Assembly: GCF_000337215.1 (NCBI RefSeq)
Contig: NZ_AOHZ01000009.1
Span: 1 to 62,050, forward strand
Source of the DNA: Natronolimnohabitans innermongolicus JCM 12255
GTDB taxonomy: Archaea > Halobacteriota > Halobacteria > Halobacteriales > Natrialbaceae
Direction: 5' to 3'
Length of the DNA: 62,050 bases
A program made the translations under genes and the position numbers. Every line of letters begins with the position of its first letter. Position 1 is the first letter of the stretch. A model generated the notes under the pieces. The model was not told the origin of the DNA and searched no databases. It saw only the letters and a program-made list of their open reading frames with translations. Positions 24,763 through 33,704 of the stretch are shown here, piece after piece.

Positions 24763-25116
24763 GCGACGCGACCGACGCACCGAGGGGCGACCGATCGCGA
24801 CGCTGGCCGATTTTCACCGACTCGACGAAGCTCCGTGTCGGTCCGGATCGAATCAGTGACCGGGACCGATACGTCACCGCCACCGATCGTCACGCTCCAT
24901 CACACAACGACTTTACGCATTGACTGACTAGTCAGTCAGTCAGTATGTGGCGATCGAGTATCTCTCTCTCTCCGCCGTAGTCGGATTCCGTTCGCACTCG
25001 AGACCGAAACGAACGGACCGACGACAGCCAGTGCAGACGCGAGGACGACCGAGACGGCGACCATTGTCTCGGCGGGCCGTGGGGACGCTTGCGAACGACC
25101 GACCGACGGGTGAACG
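24763..25116. other. Intergenic region with an orphan operator
   Basis: About 350 bp separate the lyase from the MATE gene. The first 140 bp show nothing. A TetR-style palindrome lies at 24921-24938. The ATG at 24945 gives only an 11-codon frame. The remaining 140 bp show no family features. A regulator gene that once stood here may have been lost. Confidence 0.5.
24921..24938. promoter_or_regulatory. Perfect 18-bp palindrome, TetR-type operator
   Basis: TGACTGACTAGTCAGTCA is a perfect palindrome, and further GTCA units follow to 24944. Such TGAC-TGAC / GTCA-GTCA arms are the hallmark of TetR/AcrR self-operators, which often sit beside efflux genes. The next gene is a MATE exporter 180 bp away. 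No TetR gene is nearby. Confidence 0.7.
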
Positions 25117-26583
25117 ATGAGCACCGCCGGCGGTGATCGATCCGTCGACGTCACCGACGGCGAGTTGTTGAAGCCGATTCTCTTTCTGGCGATTCCGCTC
25201 GTTCTCACGCAGTTGCTGCAGGTCGCGTACAACGTCGCGGACACGTTCTGGGTCGGTCGGGTCGGCGCCGACGCCGTCGCGGCGATCTCCTTTGCGTTCC
25301 CGATCATCTTCCTCGTCATCAGCGTCGGCGGCGGATTCACCGTCGCCGGGACGATCCTGATCGCCCAGCACAAAGGTGCCGGCAACGACGAGAAGGTCGA
25401 TCACGTCGTCGGACAGACGATGTCCTTCGTGTTGCTCGTCTCCATCGCGGCGTCGATCGTCGGTTACGTCTTCACGCCGCAGTTGCTCACGCTCGTCGGC
25501 GCGGAAGCCGGGAGCGACGTCCACGCAATGGCCGTCGCCTACACGCGGACCTGGTTCGTCGGAACGGTGACCGTTTTCGCTTTCTTCATGTTTCAGGCGC
25601 TGTTGCGCGGCTGGGGCGACACCCGGACGCCGCTGTACCTGATGACGATCAGCGTCGTGCTCAACATCGTTCTCGACCCGTTTCTCATCCTCGGCTTCGA
25701 GAACAACCCGGTCTTTTCGGTGCTCGGCCTGGGCGCCCTCGAGTCGACGCTCTACTCGCTGACCGGCTTTACCGGCCTCGACGTTCAGGGCGCTGCGATC
25801 GCGACGGTCTTCAGCCGAGCAGTCGGCGCCGCGGTCGGTATCTGGCTGCTCTTCTCGGGCGGGTTGGGCATCACGCCGTCGCTCTCGGCGTTTCGCCTCG
25901 AACTCGAGACCGTCCGGGAGATCGTCCACCTCGGCATTCCGGCGGGGATCGAACAGAGCACGCGCGCGCTGGGGCTGACGGTGCTGACGGCGCTCGTCGC
26001 CCTCGCCGGCTCGGACGCCGTCGCGGCCTTCGGCGTCGGCAGTCGCGTCTACGCCGTCTTCACCATGCTTTCACTCGGCATCGCCCAGGCGACGGAGGTG
26101 GTCGTCGGCCAGAATCTGGGCGCCGAGCAGACCACTCGTGCCCGCCGGGGGGTCCTGTTGAACGCGGGCATCATCGGCGGCGCGTTCGCCGCGATGAGCG
26201 TCGTCGTCTACGCGTTCGCACCGGAGATCATCGACGTCTTCCTCGCCGGCGAGGAGTCCCAGCACGTCATCGATATGGGCGCCGAGTTCCTGATGATCGT
26301 CGGCCCGACGTTTGCCTTCCTCGGGGTCTTCCAGATCCTGATGGGGGCGTTCCGCGGTAGCGGCAGCACGCGGATCGCGATGGCGTTCTCGATCCTCTCG
26401 CTGTGGCTCCTCCAGATTCCGGTCGCCTACGGCCTCATCGAGTGGGCCGGCATCGGCGAGACCGGCGTCTGGTACGCGATGGCGTTTTCGAACGTCGTGA
26501 GCGTCGTCATCGCCGGGTTCTGGTTCCTTCGGGGGACCTGGGCACGCGGCGTGGTCGAGCCAAACGCAACCCCGGCAGACTGA
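25117..26583 (+). CDS. MATE-family efflux transporter
   Basis: 488 residues with about 12 membrane segments in two homologous halves. MATE marks are PLVLTQLLQVAYNVADTFWVGRVGADAVAAIS in the first half (residues about 25-55) and HLGIPAGIEQSTRALGLTVLTAL with FGVGSRVYAVFTMLSLGIAQATEVVVGQNLGA in the second. It exports drugs or metabolites in exchange for Na+ or H+ across the cell membrane. Control by a TetR-type repressor at the upstream palindrome is inferred. Confidence 0.9.
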   Translation: MSTAGGDRSVDVTDGELLKPILFLAIPLVLTQLLQVAYNVADTFWVGRVGADAVAAISFAFPIIFLVISVGGGFTVAGTILIAQHKGAGNDEKVDHVVGQTMSFVLLVSIAASIVGYVFTPQLLTLVGAEAGSDVHAMAVAYTRTWFVGTVTVFAFFMFQALLRGWGDTRTPLYLMTISVVLNIVLDPFLILGFENNPVFSVLGLGALESTLYSLTGFTGLDVQGAAIATVFSRAVGAAVGIWLLFSGGLGITPSLSAFRLELETVREIVHLGIPAGIEQSTRALGLTVLTALVALAGSDAVAAFGVGSRVYAVFTMLSLGIAQATEVVVGQNLGAEQTTRARRGVLLNAGIIGGAFAAMSVVVYAFAPEIIDVFLAGEESQHVIDMGAEFLMIVGPTFAFLGVFQILMGAFRGSGSTRIAMAFSILSLWLLQIPVAYGLIEWAGIGETGVWYAMAFSNVVSVVIAGFWFLRGTWARGVVEPNATPAD

Positions 26584-26748
26584 CTCGTTCGGCCCGGACG
26601 TTTTGCTCGAGCGTCCGATGCCGACGGCGTTCGAGCGCTCGCTGGAGTTCGTTGCGCTCGACCTTGCTGGCGCTCTCGGGCTTGCTCGCGAAAGCACGTC
26701 AACCCCATCAGATCCGCGTTGCTCCTCACGTATTGTTCGTCGCAAAAA

Positions 26749-26832
26749 CGGTGGGGAGGGGATTCGAACCCCTGAGGCTTGACAGCCACCTGCTCTCAAG
26801 GCAGGCGCGTTGGGCCGCTTCGCTACCCCACC
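26749..26832 (-). tRNA. tRNA-Ser (anticodon TGA)
   Basis: Minus strand, class II tRNA with a long variable arm. The acceptor is GGTGGGG/CCCCACC with discriminator G. The D arm is GCG...CGC. The anticodon stem CCTGC/GCAGG holds the loop CTTGAGA. The variable arm is TGGCTGTCAAGCCTC. The T arm is AGGGG-TTCGAAT-CCCCT. It decodes TCA. CCA is not encoded. Confidence 0.95.
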
Positions 26833-26888
26833 GCATCACTCTCTTTTCCGTCCGTTCAAAAAGGGTTATCGGTCTGTCTCGGAGTGCG

Positions 26889-27680
26889 TTATGCTCGCTC
26901 GAGCGAGCCGTCTGGACCGACGCTGAGTCCCAGGTCGTCGATCACCGCAGCCGTGGCCTCGCCGCCCGGCGTTTCGGCGGCCGCTCGCGCCTCGAGCATC
27001 GCGATCGTTGCCCGAAACCCGGCAGGGGTTTCGATCGACGGCATCATCGGGGCGAAGCCGGTCCCCAGCTCCGCCTCGGCCGCGCGGTCAGCCAGCGTGG
27101 CCACACGGGGCGTCGTGTACGCGTCCGTGAAGTCGACGGGCGCTGCAAAGCCCGCGAGGTAGGTTTCCCCCTCCGTCGACGGTCCGAGTACCACGTCGTT
27201 GCGCCGAAGGGACATCGCGGCGCCGTCGATTTCGGTGCGTCGGACCAGCGGCGCCGTCGGCTCGAGGACGCCGACGCTGGTCGCGTCTTCGCGCTCGAGC
27301 AGGTGGGTGACGGTGTTTCCCACCCGCGCGGAGCGCGTCGAACCGACCTGTCGTTCGAACCGGACGCCGTCGCCGTCGGCGCCGCCTTCGCCGTCGCTTT
27401 CGGCACTGACCTCGGTGATTTTCCCGAGCGCGTCGACGGCCAGCGAGCGGATTTCGGCCTCCGGATCCGCACCGCCGTCGACGTACTCGTCCGGCACCGT
27501 CTCCCCGTCGCGGTAGTTGATCAGCAGGTCGCCGCCGCTCGAGGCGACGGCTCGGAGCACGTCGGCGACGGCGGCCTCGTAGAGGGAGACGGCCTCCGCG
27601 GGCGAGAGCGACGATTCGTCGACGAGCGACGGCAACACGAGCCCCTCGCGGGGCGGATCGACCGGAACGACGACGATCAT
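26889..27680 (-). CDS. DUF2064-like protein (GT-A fold)
   Basis: 263 residues from ATG 27680. The start MIVVVPVDPPREGLVLPSL and the segments LYEAAVADVLRAV, SGGDLLINYRDGE and DATSVGVLEPTAPLV match the DUF2064 group, which shares the nucleotide-diphospho-sugar transferase fold. The longer open frame upstream (to 28049) is antisense of the next gene and was trimmed. Substrate unknown; a nucleotidyl or glycosyl transferase role is possible. Confidence 0.65.
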   Translation of the reverse strand: MIVVVPVDPPREGLVLPSLVDESSLSPAEAVSLYEAAVADVLRAVASSGGDLLINYRDGETVPDEYVDGGADPEAEIRSLAVDALGKITEVSAESDGEGGADGDGVRFERQVGSTRSARVGNTVTHLLEREDATSVGVLEPTAPLVRRTEIDGAAMSLRRNDVVLGPSTEGETYLAGFAAPVDFTDAYTTPRVATLADRAAEAELGTGFAPMMPSIETPAGFRATIAMLEARAAAETPGGEATAAVIDDLGLSVGPDGSLERA

Positions 27681-27786
27681 ACCAGTACTCGGCCGGCACG
27701 GTCCTTGAACGCGGCGCTTTCGGCAGTCGATTCGAACGCCGACGCGACTCGGGTGAATTATAGTGATGGAACGTACAGGACGGAGT

Positions 27787-28023
27787 ATGGACGAACAAAC
27801 CGTCTCGCGATCGGTTCCCGGTTCGGTGGGACTGCTCGGCGTGTTGAGTATCGTCGCCCTCGCGGTTCTCGGTCTGTGGGCGGCCGTCGACGGCTTCGCC
27901 GGCGACGGGTCGGAGTACCTCGCGCCGTCGCTCGGCGTCTTCGCCGTGACGGCCGTCGTCGTCGTCGCGCTCGCGGCCTCGGGCGCCCGCTCCAAGCAAT
28001 GGCGTGAGGGGCCGTACTGGTAA
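27787..28023 (+). CDS. Small two-TM membrane protein
   Basis: 78 residues with helices at about 13-35 (GSVGLLGVLSIVALAVLGLWAAV) and 45-65 (PSLGVFAVTAVVVVALAA), then RSKQWREGPYW. A TATA-like AATTATAG at about 27756-27763 lies some 28 nt before this ATG, fitting a leaderless start here rather than eight codons upstream. No function recognised. Confidence 0.65.
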   Translation: MDEQTVSRSVPGSVGLLGVLSIVALAVLGLWAAVDGFAGDGSEYLAPSLGVFAVTAVVVVALAASGARSKQWREGPYW

Positions 28024-28059
28024 CCACGGCGGCTACGCCGCGACAGCACCGACGTTCAG

Positions 28060-28734
28060 CTACCGTTCCTGGCGCCCCTTCGTCTGTCGATAGTCCGACG
28101 CCATCAGATCGACGAACGCCTCGAGCCACGCCTGGGTCTGATCGTCGGTCTGCTCGCGCGGGTCGATCATCGGCACGAGTTCGAAGCCGCGGCCCCGGAT
28201 CCGCCGGCCGTGGTCGGCCGGCAACGAGAGCTCCTCGGCCGGCGTCGTCGTGTACTCGACGCCGAGTTCGGACAGCGCCCGCTCGCCGACCGGAATCAGG
28301 ATTTCGGGGTTGATCATCCGGATCTCGGCGTTGAGATAGGGCTCGCAGTTGCCGATCTCCTCGTCGGTCGGTCGCCGAACGGGGTCGCGACACCGCGTGA
28401 GGTTCGTCAGGTAGACGTTCTCGACGGCGGGTTCGTCAGCCGGCGACGTCGAATCGCAAAGCCCCAGTCGCTCGAGGATGCGCCGGAGCGTGGTTCCCGA
28501 CTCCGGCTCTGACTCTGACTCTGACTCCGATTCCGTCTCCGTCTTCGGTGCCGCGAAGGGAACTCCACGCTCGTCCGCGCTCGGCGTCGGTCGCTCGCCG
28601 ACGAACAGGAAGTCGGCGGCGACGTCTCCGTAGCCGTGGACCACCTGCGTGCGCGTCTCACAGAGCGCCGGGCAGTTCCGACACGCCTCGTCCATCCCGT
28701 ACGGGTTCGATCGCGATCGCTGATTCGCGTCCAC
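28060..28734 (-). CDS. Uracil-DNA glycosylase superfamily protein
   Basis: 224 residues. It has an N-terminal MDEACRNCPALCETR cluster whose cysteines fit the 4Fe-4S site of family 4/5 glycosylases, the FLFVGERPTPSADERGVPFA motif, YLTNLTRCRDPVRRPTDEEIGNCEPYL, and ILIPVGERALSEL. The role is excision of uracil or related damage from DNA. Between the first motif and TLRRILERLG lies a Glu/Ser repeat (SESESESEPES), unusual in an enzyme core but suited to a flexible loop in high salt. Confidence 0.85.
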   Translation of the reverse strand: MDANQRSRSNPYGMDEACRNCPALCETRTQVVHGYGDVAADFLFVGERPTPSADERGVPFAAPKTETESESESESEPESGTTLRRILERLGLCDSTSPADEPAVENVYLTNLTRCRDPVRRPTDEEIGNCEPYLNAEIRMINPEILIPVGERALSELGVEYTTTPAEELSLPADHGRRIRGRGFELVPMIDPREQTDDQTQAWLEAFVDLMASDYRQTKGRQER

Positions 28735-29157
28735 ACTCGAGTCTCGCGGTAGACGGGGAAAAACGCCGCGGCTACGAGCGGCGGCTGATCGGTGCGGCTA
28801 CAAGCGGTGGTAAGCAATTCGCTCAGCTCGTACGGGGATCAGAAACGACGCGGACCGACGGGGAACGGTTAAAAGTCAGCCGAAAAGGCCGACGTTGGAA
28901 CGACGAGGGTTGCTGTCTCAGAGCCGGAACCCCCCTCTGGCAACGACTGGTGTTCCACCCTCGTCATCGAAGAGAACGTCGGTTATTCTGAAAGCTCTAC
29001 TCCCCAAGTATGTTGGGTTTGAGTACTGCTAACAGCACACTCTCACCGCCGATCTGCGCTCGAGCGCTCGAGACTCACCGCCAAAAAACGGGTGCAGTCA
29101 GATCGGCCGGACCGGATCGGGTCGACTCGACTCGAGGCGTCCGGGCGGTCGAGTCAG
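28735..29157. other. Intergenic region containing a long hairpin (possible ncRNA)
   Basis: In about 420 bp without a gene one strong fold stands out. GACGAGGGT (28902-28910) is complementary to ACCCTCGTC (28957-28965), and inside lie TTGC/GCAA (28910-28913 with 28940-28943) and CAGAG/CTCTG (28919-28923 with 28935-28939). The rest shows neither coding features nor repeats. A structured RNA or a bidirectional terminator are both possible. Confidence 0.4.
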
Positions 29158-30540
29158 TCAGTTGTGACAGCCGCAGTCGTCGGCAGTCTCGTTTCCGCTT
29201 CGAGTCGATGTTCCGTTCTGAGTCGGTTTCTCGCTCCGGTCCGCGTTCCCGTCTCGGTTCGGCTTCCCGTTCTGATTCGACTTCTTGTCTCGAACCGGCT
29301 TCCCGTTCGGATCTGGTTTTTCGTCTCGAGTCGGTTTTGGCTCGGGCTCCTCCTTTACGTCCGGCTCGTCGGGCTCGGGGTCCGGCTCCACGCCCGGATC
29401 GTCCGGTGCCGGTTCGTCGTCGCGGAAGCTGATATCGTCGTCGTCGACATCGGGGGCGTCGAGTTCGGGATCGTCGATGATCCAGACGCTATCGCTCGTA
29501 AACGTTCCGTCGCCGGTGATCACCCAGGGGACGATCGCGCAGGTGTGACAGAGTCCGCCGTCGACCGAGAGCGTCGCGGTATCCGACGCGCCGGCGACGT
29601 CGCTCACGCCGAGGATGACGTCCGCCTGCGTGAGCCACCAGACGACGCGATCGAGGTTCCCGTCGGGATCGGTGACGTCGATCTCGAGGTCGAGCGACGC
29701 GTCGGTGCCGACCTCGAGGACGCCCGGGGCCGGGCGGGCGGCGTCGATGACGGGATCGGCGAGCCCGCCGGCCTCGACGGTTACGGTCCAGCTCGTGCGG
29801 TACTGCTCGTCGTCGACGGTGACGCCGGCGACGACCTCGTAGGTGCCCGGTTCCGCGAACGTCTCCTGCCAGTAGTGGGCGTTTTGCTCGGCGTAGTACT
29901 CGCCTTGCCACGGGGTGAGCGAGTCGCCGACGAACTCGCCGTCGACCCACCAGGCCGTCTCCTGGAAGATGTCGGGATCGGGGTCGATGGCGCCGACCTC
30001 GAAATGAACCGTGGTGTCGGGTTCGACGGTGAGTTGCGGGTCGGGAAACGTCAGTTCCGGATCGATCTCCTCGGCCGGAAGCACCGTCACCGTCGCCGTA
30101 TCGGCGTCCGTCTCGGTTTCCGCGCGAAGCTCGAGCGTCTCTTCCGTCGCGACCGGTTCGGTTCGACGCCCGCTCGCGAACGGCTGTTCCGACTCACCGG
30201 GCTCGAGTGTCACCGTGACGGCGCCGGCCGGCTCGCCGTCGACGGTGTACTCGACCGTCGTCGTAATTGTTTCGTCGGTGTCGTTCGTCAACTCGACGGT
30301 CCATTGGAGGAGTGCGCCACCGACGACCGTCTCCGGGACGTCGACGATTTCGACGGTGGCACCGGCGCCGTCGCCGGCATCCGCGCCAGCGTCGTCAGCT
30401 GTCTGTGCGTCGGCGGGCGTCTCTTGCCGACGCGTCGATCCGACCGCGGTTCCGGCTGCCGTCGCCGGGACGATACTACCGATTGCGACCCCTCGAAGAA
30501 GTGTGCGCCTGTTCACGTGTCGTTCACTCGTAACGGTCAC
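29158..30540 (-). CDS. Tat-exported beta-sandwich surface protein
   Basis: 460 residues. The leader NRRTLLRGVAIGSIVPATAA is a Tat signal. Residues about 60-150 form a CARDB-like domain (VEIVDVPETVVGGALLQWTVELTNDTDE). Residues 155-260 and 265-370 are two more Ig/PKD-like blocks with WWVDGEFVGDSL and VVWWLTQADVI. A disordered tail follows: first Asp/Pro/Glu-rich, then switching abruptly to Lys/Asn/Gly/Arg-rich (GKPVRDKKSNQNGKPNRDGN), ending DDCGCHN. The basic tail is odd in a halophile and may contact acidic cell-surface glycans or DNA. Adhesive or cell-wall function is inference. Confidence 0.7.
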   Translation of the reverse strand: MTVTSERHVNRRTLLRGVAIGSIVPATAAGTAVGSTRRQETPADAQTADDAGADAGDGAGATVEIVDVPETVVGGALLQWTVELTNDTDETITTTVEYTVDGEPAGAVTVTLEPGESEQPFASGRRTEPVATEETLELRAETETDADTATVTVLPAEEIDPELTFPDPQLTVEPDTTVHFEVGAIDPDPDIFQETAWWVDGEFVGDSLTPWQGEYYAEQNAHYWQETFAEPGTYEVVAGVTVDDEQYRTSWTVTVEAGGLADPVIDAARPAPGVLEVGTDASLDLEIDVTDPDGNLDRVVWWLTQADVILGVSDVAGASDTATLSVDGGLCHTCAIVPWVITGDGTFTSDSVWIIDDPELDAPDVDDDDISFRDDEPAPDDPGVEPDPEPDEPDVKEEPEPKPTRDEKPDPNGKPVRDKKSNQNGKPNRDGNADRSEKPTQNGTSTRSGNETADDCGCHN

Positions 30541-30777
30541 TGCGGCGAAATCGATGAAAAGTCCGCCCTACCGTTGTTCTCACAAATTAGCTATTGTGAA
30601 TACATGAGCACTCCGGCAGATCGGATGGTGGAGACTACAGGACTGTTGGCTCCGGTTAACACGGCTAAATCGAACCGAAAGACGGCGCCGCCGACCGTCA
30701 CTACTCCGAGGCTACACGTCGGGAATCCGACCGGCACCGAACTGATACTGTCTCCGTCACCGACGGGACGGCGACGC

Positions 30778-31401
30778 TCACTCGTTCCGTCTCGCAATTC
30801 TGGCGTCTCCGGTCAACGCGTCGACGTGGACGTGAACGTCGGCCGCGTCGAGTTCGAGGGGGACGATCCAGGAAGCGCTGGTTCGATGTGGTGCGTCGAT
30901 GAGAACGGGGTCGTCGGGCTCGAGTCCCTCGTCTGCGGCGAGGGCTTCTCGAGCGATGCGTTCGGCCTCGTCGGCGTCTTCGATGCGGACGTCTTCGCTG
31001 AGGCGGACGGTGACCACGGGAACGTCGGCCATCCGAACGATCCGTTCCGTGACGCTCCCGACGAGCACGCGATCGAGACCCGTCCGGCCCTGCGTTCCCA
31101 TGACGATCATATCGATATCGTACTCGTCGGCGTAGGCGATGATTTCTTCGTGGGGAACGCCCGTTTCGACCGTCGTTTGCACGGGAACGCCCGCCCGAAC
31201 GGCTTCGGTTTCGACGCGCGTGACCGCACGGTCCGCGACGTCGATCGCGGCGTCGCTCTGGAGCGTTCCGAGCGGCCCCTCGGGAACGACCGACAGCGCG
31301 TGAACGGTCCCGCCGAACTGCTCGGCGATCGTCAGACCGTGGGTGATCGACTGTCGGGTCCCGTCGCTTCCGTCCGTCGGAACGAGTACGTCCTGGTACA
31401 T
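30778..31401 (-). CDS. Universal stress protein (UspA) with C-terminal extension
   Basis: 207 residues. Residues 1-140 are a classic UspA domain: MYQDVLVPTDGSDGTRQSI and the ATP-binding MIVMGTQGRTGLDRVLVGSVTERI (G-2x-G-9x-G-S/T). About 65 extra residues follow (ADEAERIAREALAADEGLEP, then ASWIVPLELDAADVHVHVDA) ending RIARR, which form a small alpha/beta appendage not found in minimal Usp proteins. ATP-linked stress response, cytosolic. Confidence 0.85.
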   Translation of the reverse strand: MYQDVLVPTDGSDGTRQSITHGLTIAEQFGGTVHALSVVPEGPLGTLQSDAAIDVADRAVTRVETEAVRAGVPVQTTVETGVPHEEIIAYADEYDIDMIVMGTQGRTGLDRVLVGSVTERIVRMADVPVVTVRLSEDVRIEDADEAERIAREALAADEGLEPDDPVLIDAPHRTSASWIVPLELDAADVHVHVDALTGDARIARRNE

Positions 31402-31551
31402 CCTAGCGGTCGTTAGGAGTGCGAACTCATATATCCTGAGCCAACAGTTGGGTGGCCGGGACGGACGGCGCGGTTGCTCGGGGTGTGGCCGTCGCTCGGG
31501 CCGACCGCGACCGAGGGAACGCTTTATCCGCGTCGGATCGAATCCGTTCGT

Positions 31552-31929
31552 ATGGACGTCCAGCACACCGCGATTCGAGTCTCGGATCTCGAAGCGACCC
31601 GCGAGTTCTACGAGGAGGGCCTCGGCCTCGAGTACAGTCAGGATTTTCAGACTGAATCGGGGGTCCACAACTACTACGTGACTGGCGACGATCTCGATAC
31701 CGAGTTGCAGTTCGTCTCCGACCCCGACGCCGACGACGTCGATCCTGCGGGAATCGTTCACCTCGCCATCCGTGTCGACGATGTCGACGAAACGTTCGAC
31801 GCGCTCGTCGAAGCGGTCGATCCGTCGGTCGCCGGCGAGCCGACGACGATCGAACCCGCGAACGCCCGCGCCGCGTTCGTCGAGGATCCGGACGGGTACG
31901 AAGTGGAGCTATTCTCGCCGCTCGAGTGA
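31552..31929 (+). CDS. VOC-family (glyoxalase I-like) protein
   Basis: 125 residues. Metal ligands typical of glyoxalase I-like folds are present: H6 in VQHTAIRVSDLE, the Glu in DTELQFV, His in IVHLAIRVDD and Glu near the end in EVELFSP. It could detoxify methylglyoxal or act on a related substrate. A TATA-like CTTTATC at 31522 is about 27 nt before the ATG, supporting the start at 31552. Confidence 0.85.
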   Translation: MDVQHTAIRVSDLEATREFYEEGLGLEYSQDFQTESGVHNYYVTGDDLDTELQFVSDPDADDVDPAGIVHLAIRVDDVDETFDALVEAVDPSVAGEPTTIEPANARAAFVEDPDGYEVELFSPLE

Positions 31930-32120
31930 AACGGTCGGCTGTACCGACGTCCGACGTGACGTCCCGGTGCAGCTGCAGGCTGGGACCGCCGGACCGAGAG
32001 AGTCGTTACAGCGACGCGACCAGGCTCGGAGGGGCCTCGACGACGACGGCCCGAAAATCGGCAGCCGGCTCGGTCTTTGACAATCTTTTTTACGGTACAC
32101 GCAAACATATCGCACGGAGT

Positions 32121-33704
32121 ATGACAAATCTTGTCACAAATCTCGCGGCCGCCGTTGAGGAATACGGCGAGAATACCGCGATCGGATATCAGGGATCCGA
32201 AACGAGCTACGAGGAGTTCTGGGGACAGACGGGTGCGTTCGCCGCCGCACTCGAGGAACGCGGTGTGGGTGCCGACGATCGGGTAGCGATCTATCTCCCG
32301 AACGTCCCGCCGTTTCTGATCGCCTTCCACGGGACGCTTCGCGTCGGTGGGGTCGTCGTCCCGATGAACCCGCAGTACAAGGCCCGCGAGATCGGGCACC
32401 TGCTCTCCGACAGCGAGGCGAAGGTGGTCGTCACGCTGTCCGATCTCGTTCCGTTCGTCACGGAAGTACAGGACGAGACGAGCGTCGAACACGTCGTCAG
32501 CGTCGATGGGGACGCCGACGGCGCCACCGCGCTCGAGGAGTTCCTCGAGCCGGCCGATCCGGACGTCGTCGATCGAGCGGACGACGACATCGCCGTCCAG
32601 CCCTACACGTCCGGGACGACCGGACAGCCAAAGGGCGTCCAGTTGACCCACGGGAACCTCGCGTCGAACGCGAACGCGGCGTCGAAGCTGATTCCGGACG
32701 GAATCCGACCCGACGACAAATCGCTCGGCGTGCTCCCGCTGTTTCACATCTACGGGATGACAGTCGTGATGAACGCCTCGCTGTTCAACGGCGGCGCGTT
32801 CTATCCGCTGCCGGAGTGGGACGCCCAGCAGGCGGTCTCGCTCATCGAAGACGAGGAGTTGACCATCATGCACGGCGTGCCGGCGATGTACAACGACGTG
32901 ATCAACCAGCCGAACGCCGAGGAGTTCGACCTCTCGTCGGTCCGGCTCTGTGGCGTCGGCGGCTCTGGCATTCCGGTCGAAGTCCTGCGCAAGTTCGAGG
33001 AGCTGTACGAACCGAAGGTCTACGAAGGATACGGGCTGACTGAAACGAGCCCGATCACGCACTTCAACAGCCCGATCGAGGGCCGGCGCGTCGGCAGCAT
33101 CGGCAAGACCGTTCCCGGCGTCGAGTCGAAGGTCGTCACGGAGGAGTTCGAGGCGGTCGACCCGATCGAGGAAGGCCCCATCGACGAGGAGGAAGCGGAT
33201 CTCCACGACATTACCGGCGAAATCGTCGTCTCCGGCCCGAACGTGATGACGGGGTACTACGGACTGCCCGAGGCCAACGAGGAGGCCTTCACCGAGGAAG
33301 ACGGCACGCGCTGGTTCCACACCGGCGACATCGGCTACCGCGACGAGGACGGCTTCTTCTACGTCGTCGACCGCGAGAAGCACATGATCGTCACCGGCGG
33401 CTACAACGTCTACCCGCGTGAAGTCGAGGAGTTGCTCTTCGAACACGAGGCCGTCGCCGACGCCGCCGTCGCGGGCATTCCCGACGAACGCCGCGGCGAG
33501 ACCGTCAAGGCGTTCATCGTCCCCACGCCGGACGCCGACGTCACCGAAGACGAGATCAAGGAGTACTGCCTGACCAACCTCGCGGAGTACAAACATCCCC
33601 GCGAGGTCGAGTTCGTCGAGGAACTGCCACGCACGACGACGGGCAAGGTCCAGAAGTTCAAGCTCCGCGAGGGCGATGACGACGACTCGGAGGTGGCCGA
33701 ATAA
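32121..33704 (+). CDS. AMP-dependent acyl-CoA synthetase (fatty-acid CoA ligase)
   Basis: 527 residues of the adenylate-forming family. P-loop-like YTSGTTGQPKGVQLTHGNL (about 165-182), YEGYGLTETSP (A5), GYYGLPEANEE, WFHTGDIGYRDEDGFFYVVDREKHMIVTGGYNVYPREVEE (A7-A8 hinge) and the catalytic lysine in RTTTGKVQKFKL (A10) are all present. It activates a carboxylic acid, probably a medium or long fatty acid, to acyl-CoA. It is followed without gap by an enoyl-CoA hydratase gene, so a beta-oxidation role is likely. Confidence 0.95.
   Translation: MTNLVTNLAAAVEEYGENTAIGYQGSETSYEEFWGQTGAFAAALEERGVGADDRVAIYLPNVPPFLIAFHGTLRVGGVVVPMNPQYKAREIGHLLSDSEAKVVVTLSDLVPFVTEVQDETSVEHVVSVDGDADGATALEEFLEPADPDVVDRADDDIAVQPYTSGTTGQPKGVQLTHGNLASNANAASKLIPDGIRPDDKSLGVLPLFHIYGMTVVMNASLFNGGAFYPLPEWDAQQAVSLIEDEELTIMHGVPAMYNDVINQPNAEEFDLSSVRLCGVGGSGIPVEVLRKFEELYEPKVYEGYGLTETSPITHFNSPIEGRRVGSIGKTVPGVESKVVTEEFEAVDPIEEGPIDEEEADLHDITGEIVVSGPNVMTGYYGLPEANEEAFTEEDGTRWFHTGDIGYRDEDGFFYVVDREKHMIVTGGYNVYPREVEELLFEHEAVADAAVAGIPDERRGETVKAFIVPTPDADVTEDEIKEYCLTNLAEYKHPREVEFVEELPRTTTGKVQKFKLREGDDDDSEVAE
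32122..32136. promoter_or_regulatory. Palindrome TGACAA-ATC-TTGTCA across the acyl-CoA ligase start
   Basis: Six-base inverted arms separated by three bases begin one base into the ATG. A related TTGACAA half lies at 32078. If the message is leaderless, a protein bound here would block initiation. It may be the operator of a fatty-acid regulator. Confidence 0.5.

Noticed and set aside
31758-33596. 612-residue antisense frame across the acyl-CoA ligase
   Set aside because: The ligase has every adenylation motif on the plus strand, and the antisense frame has none.
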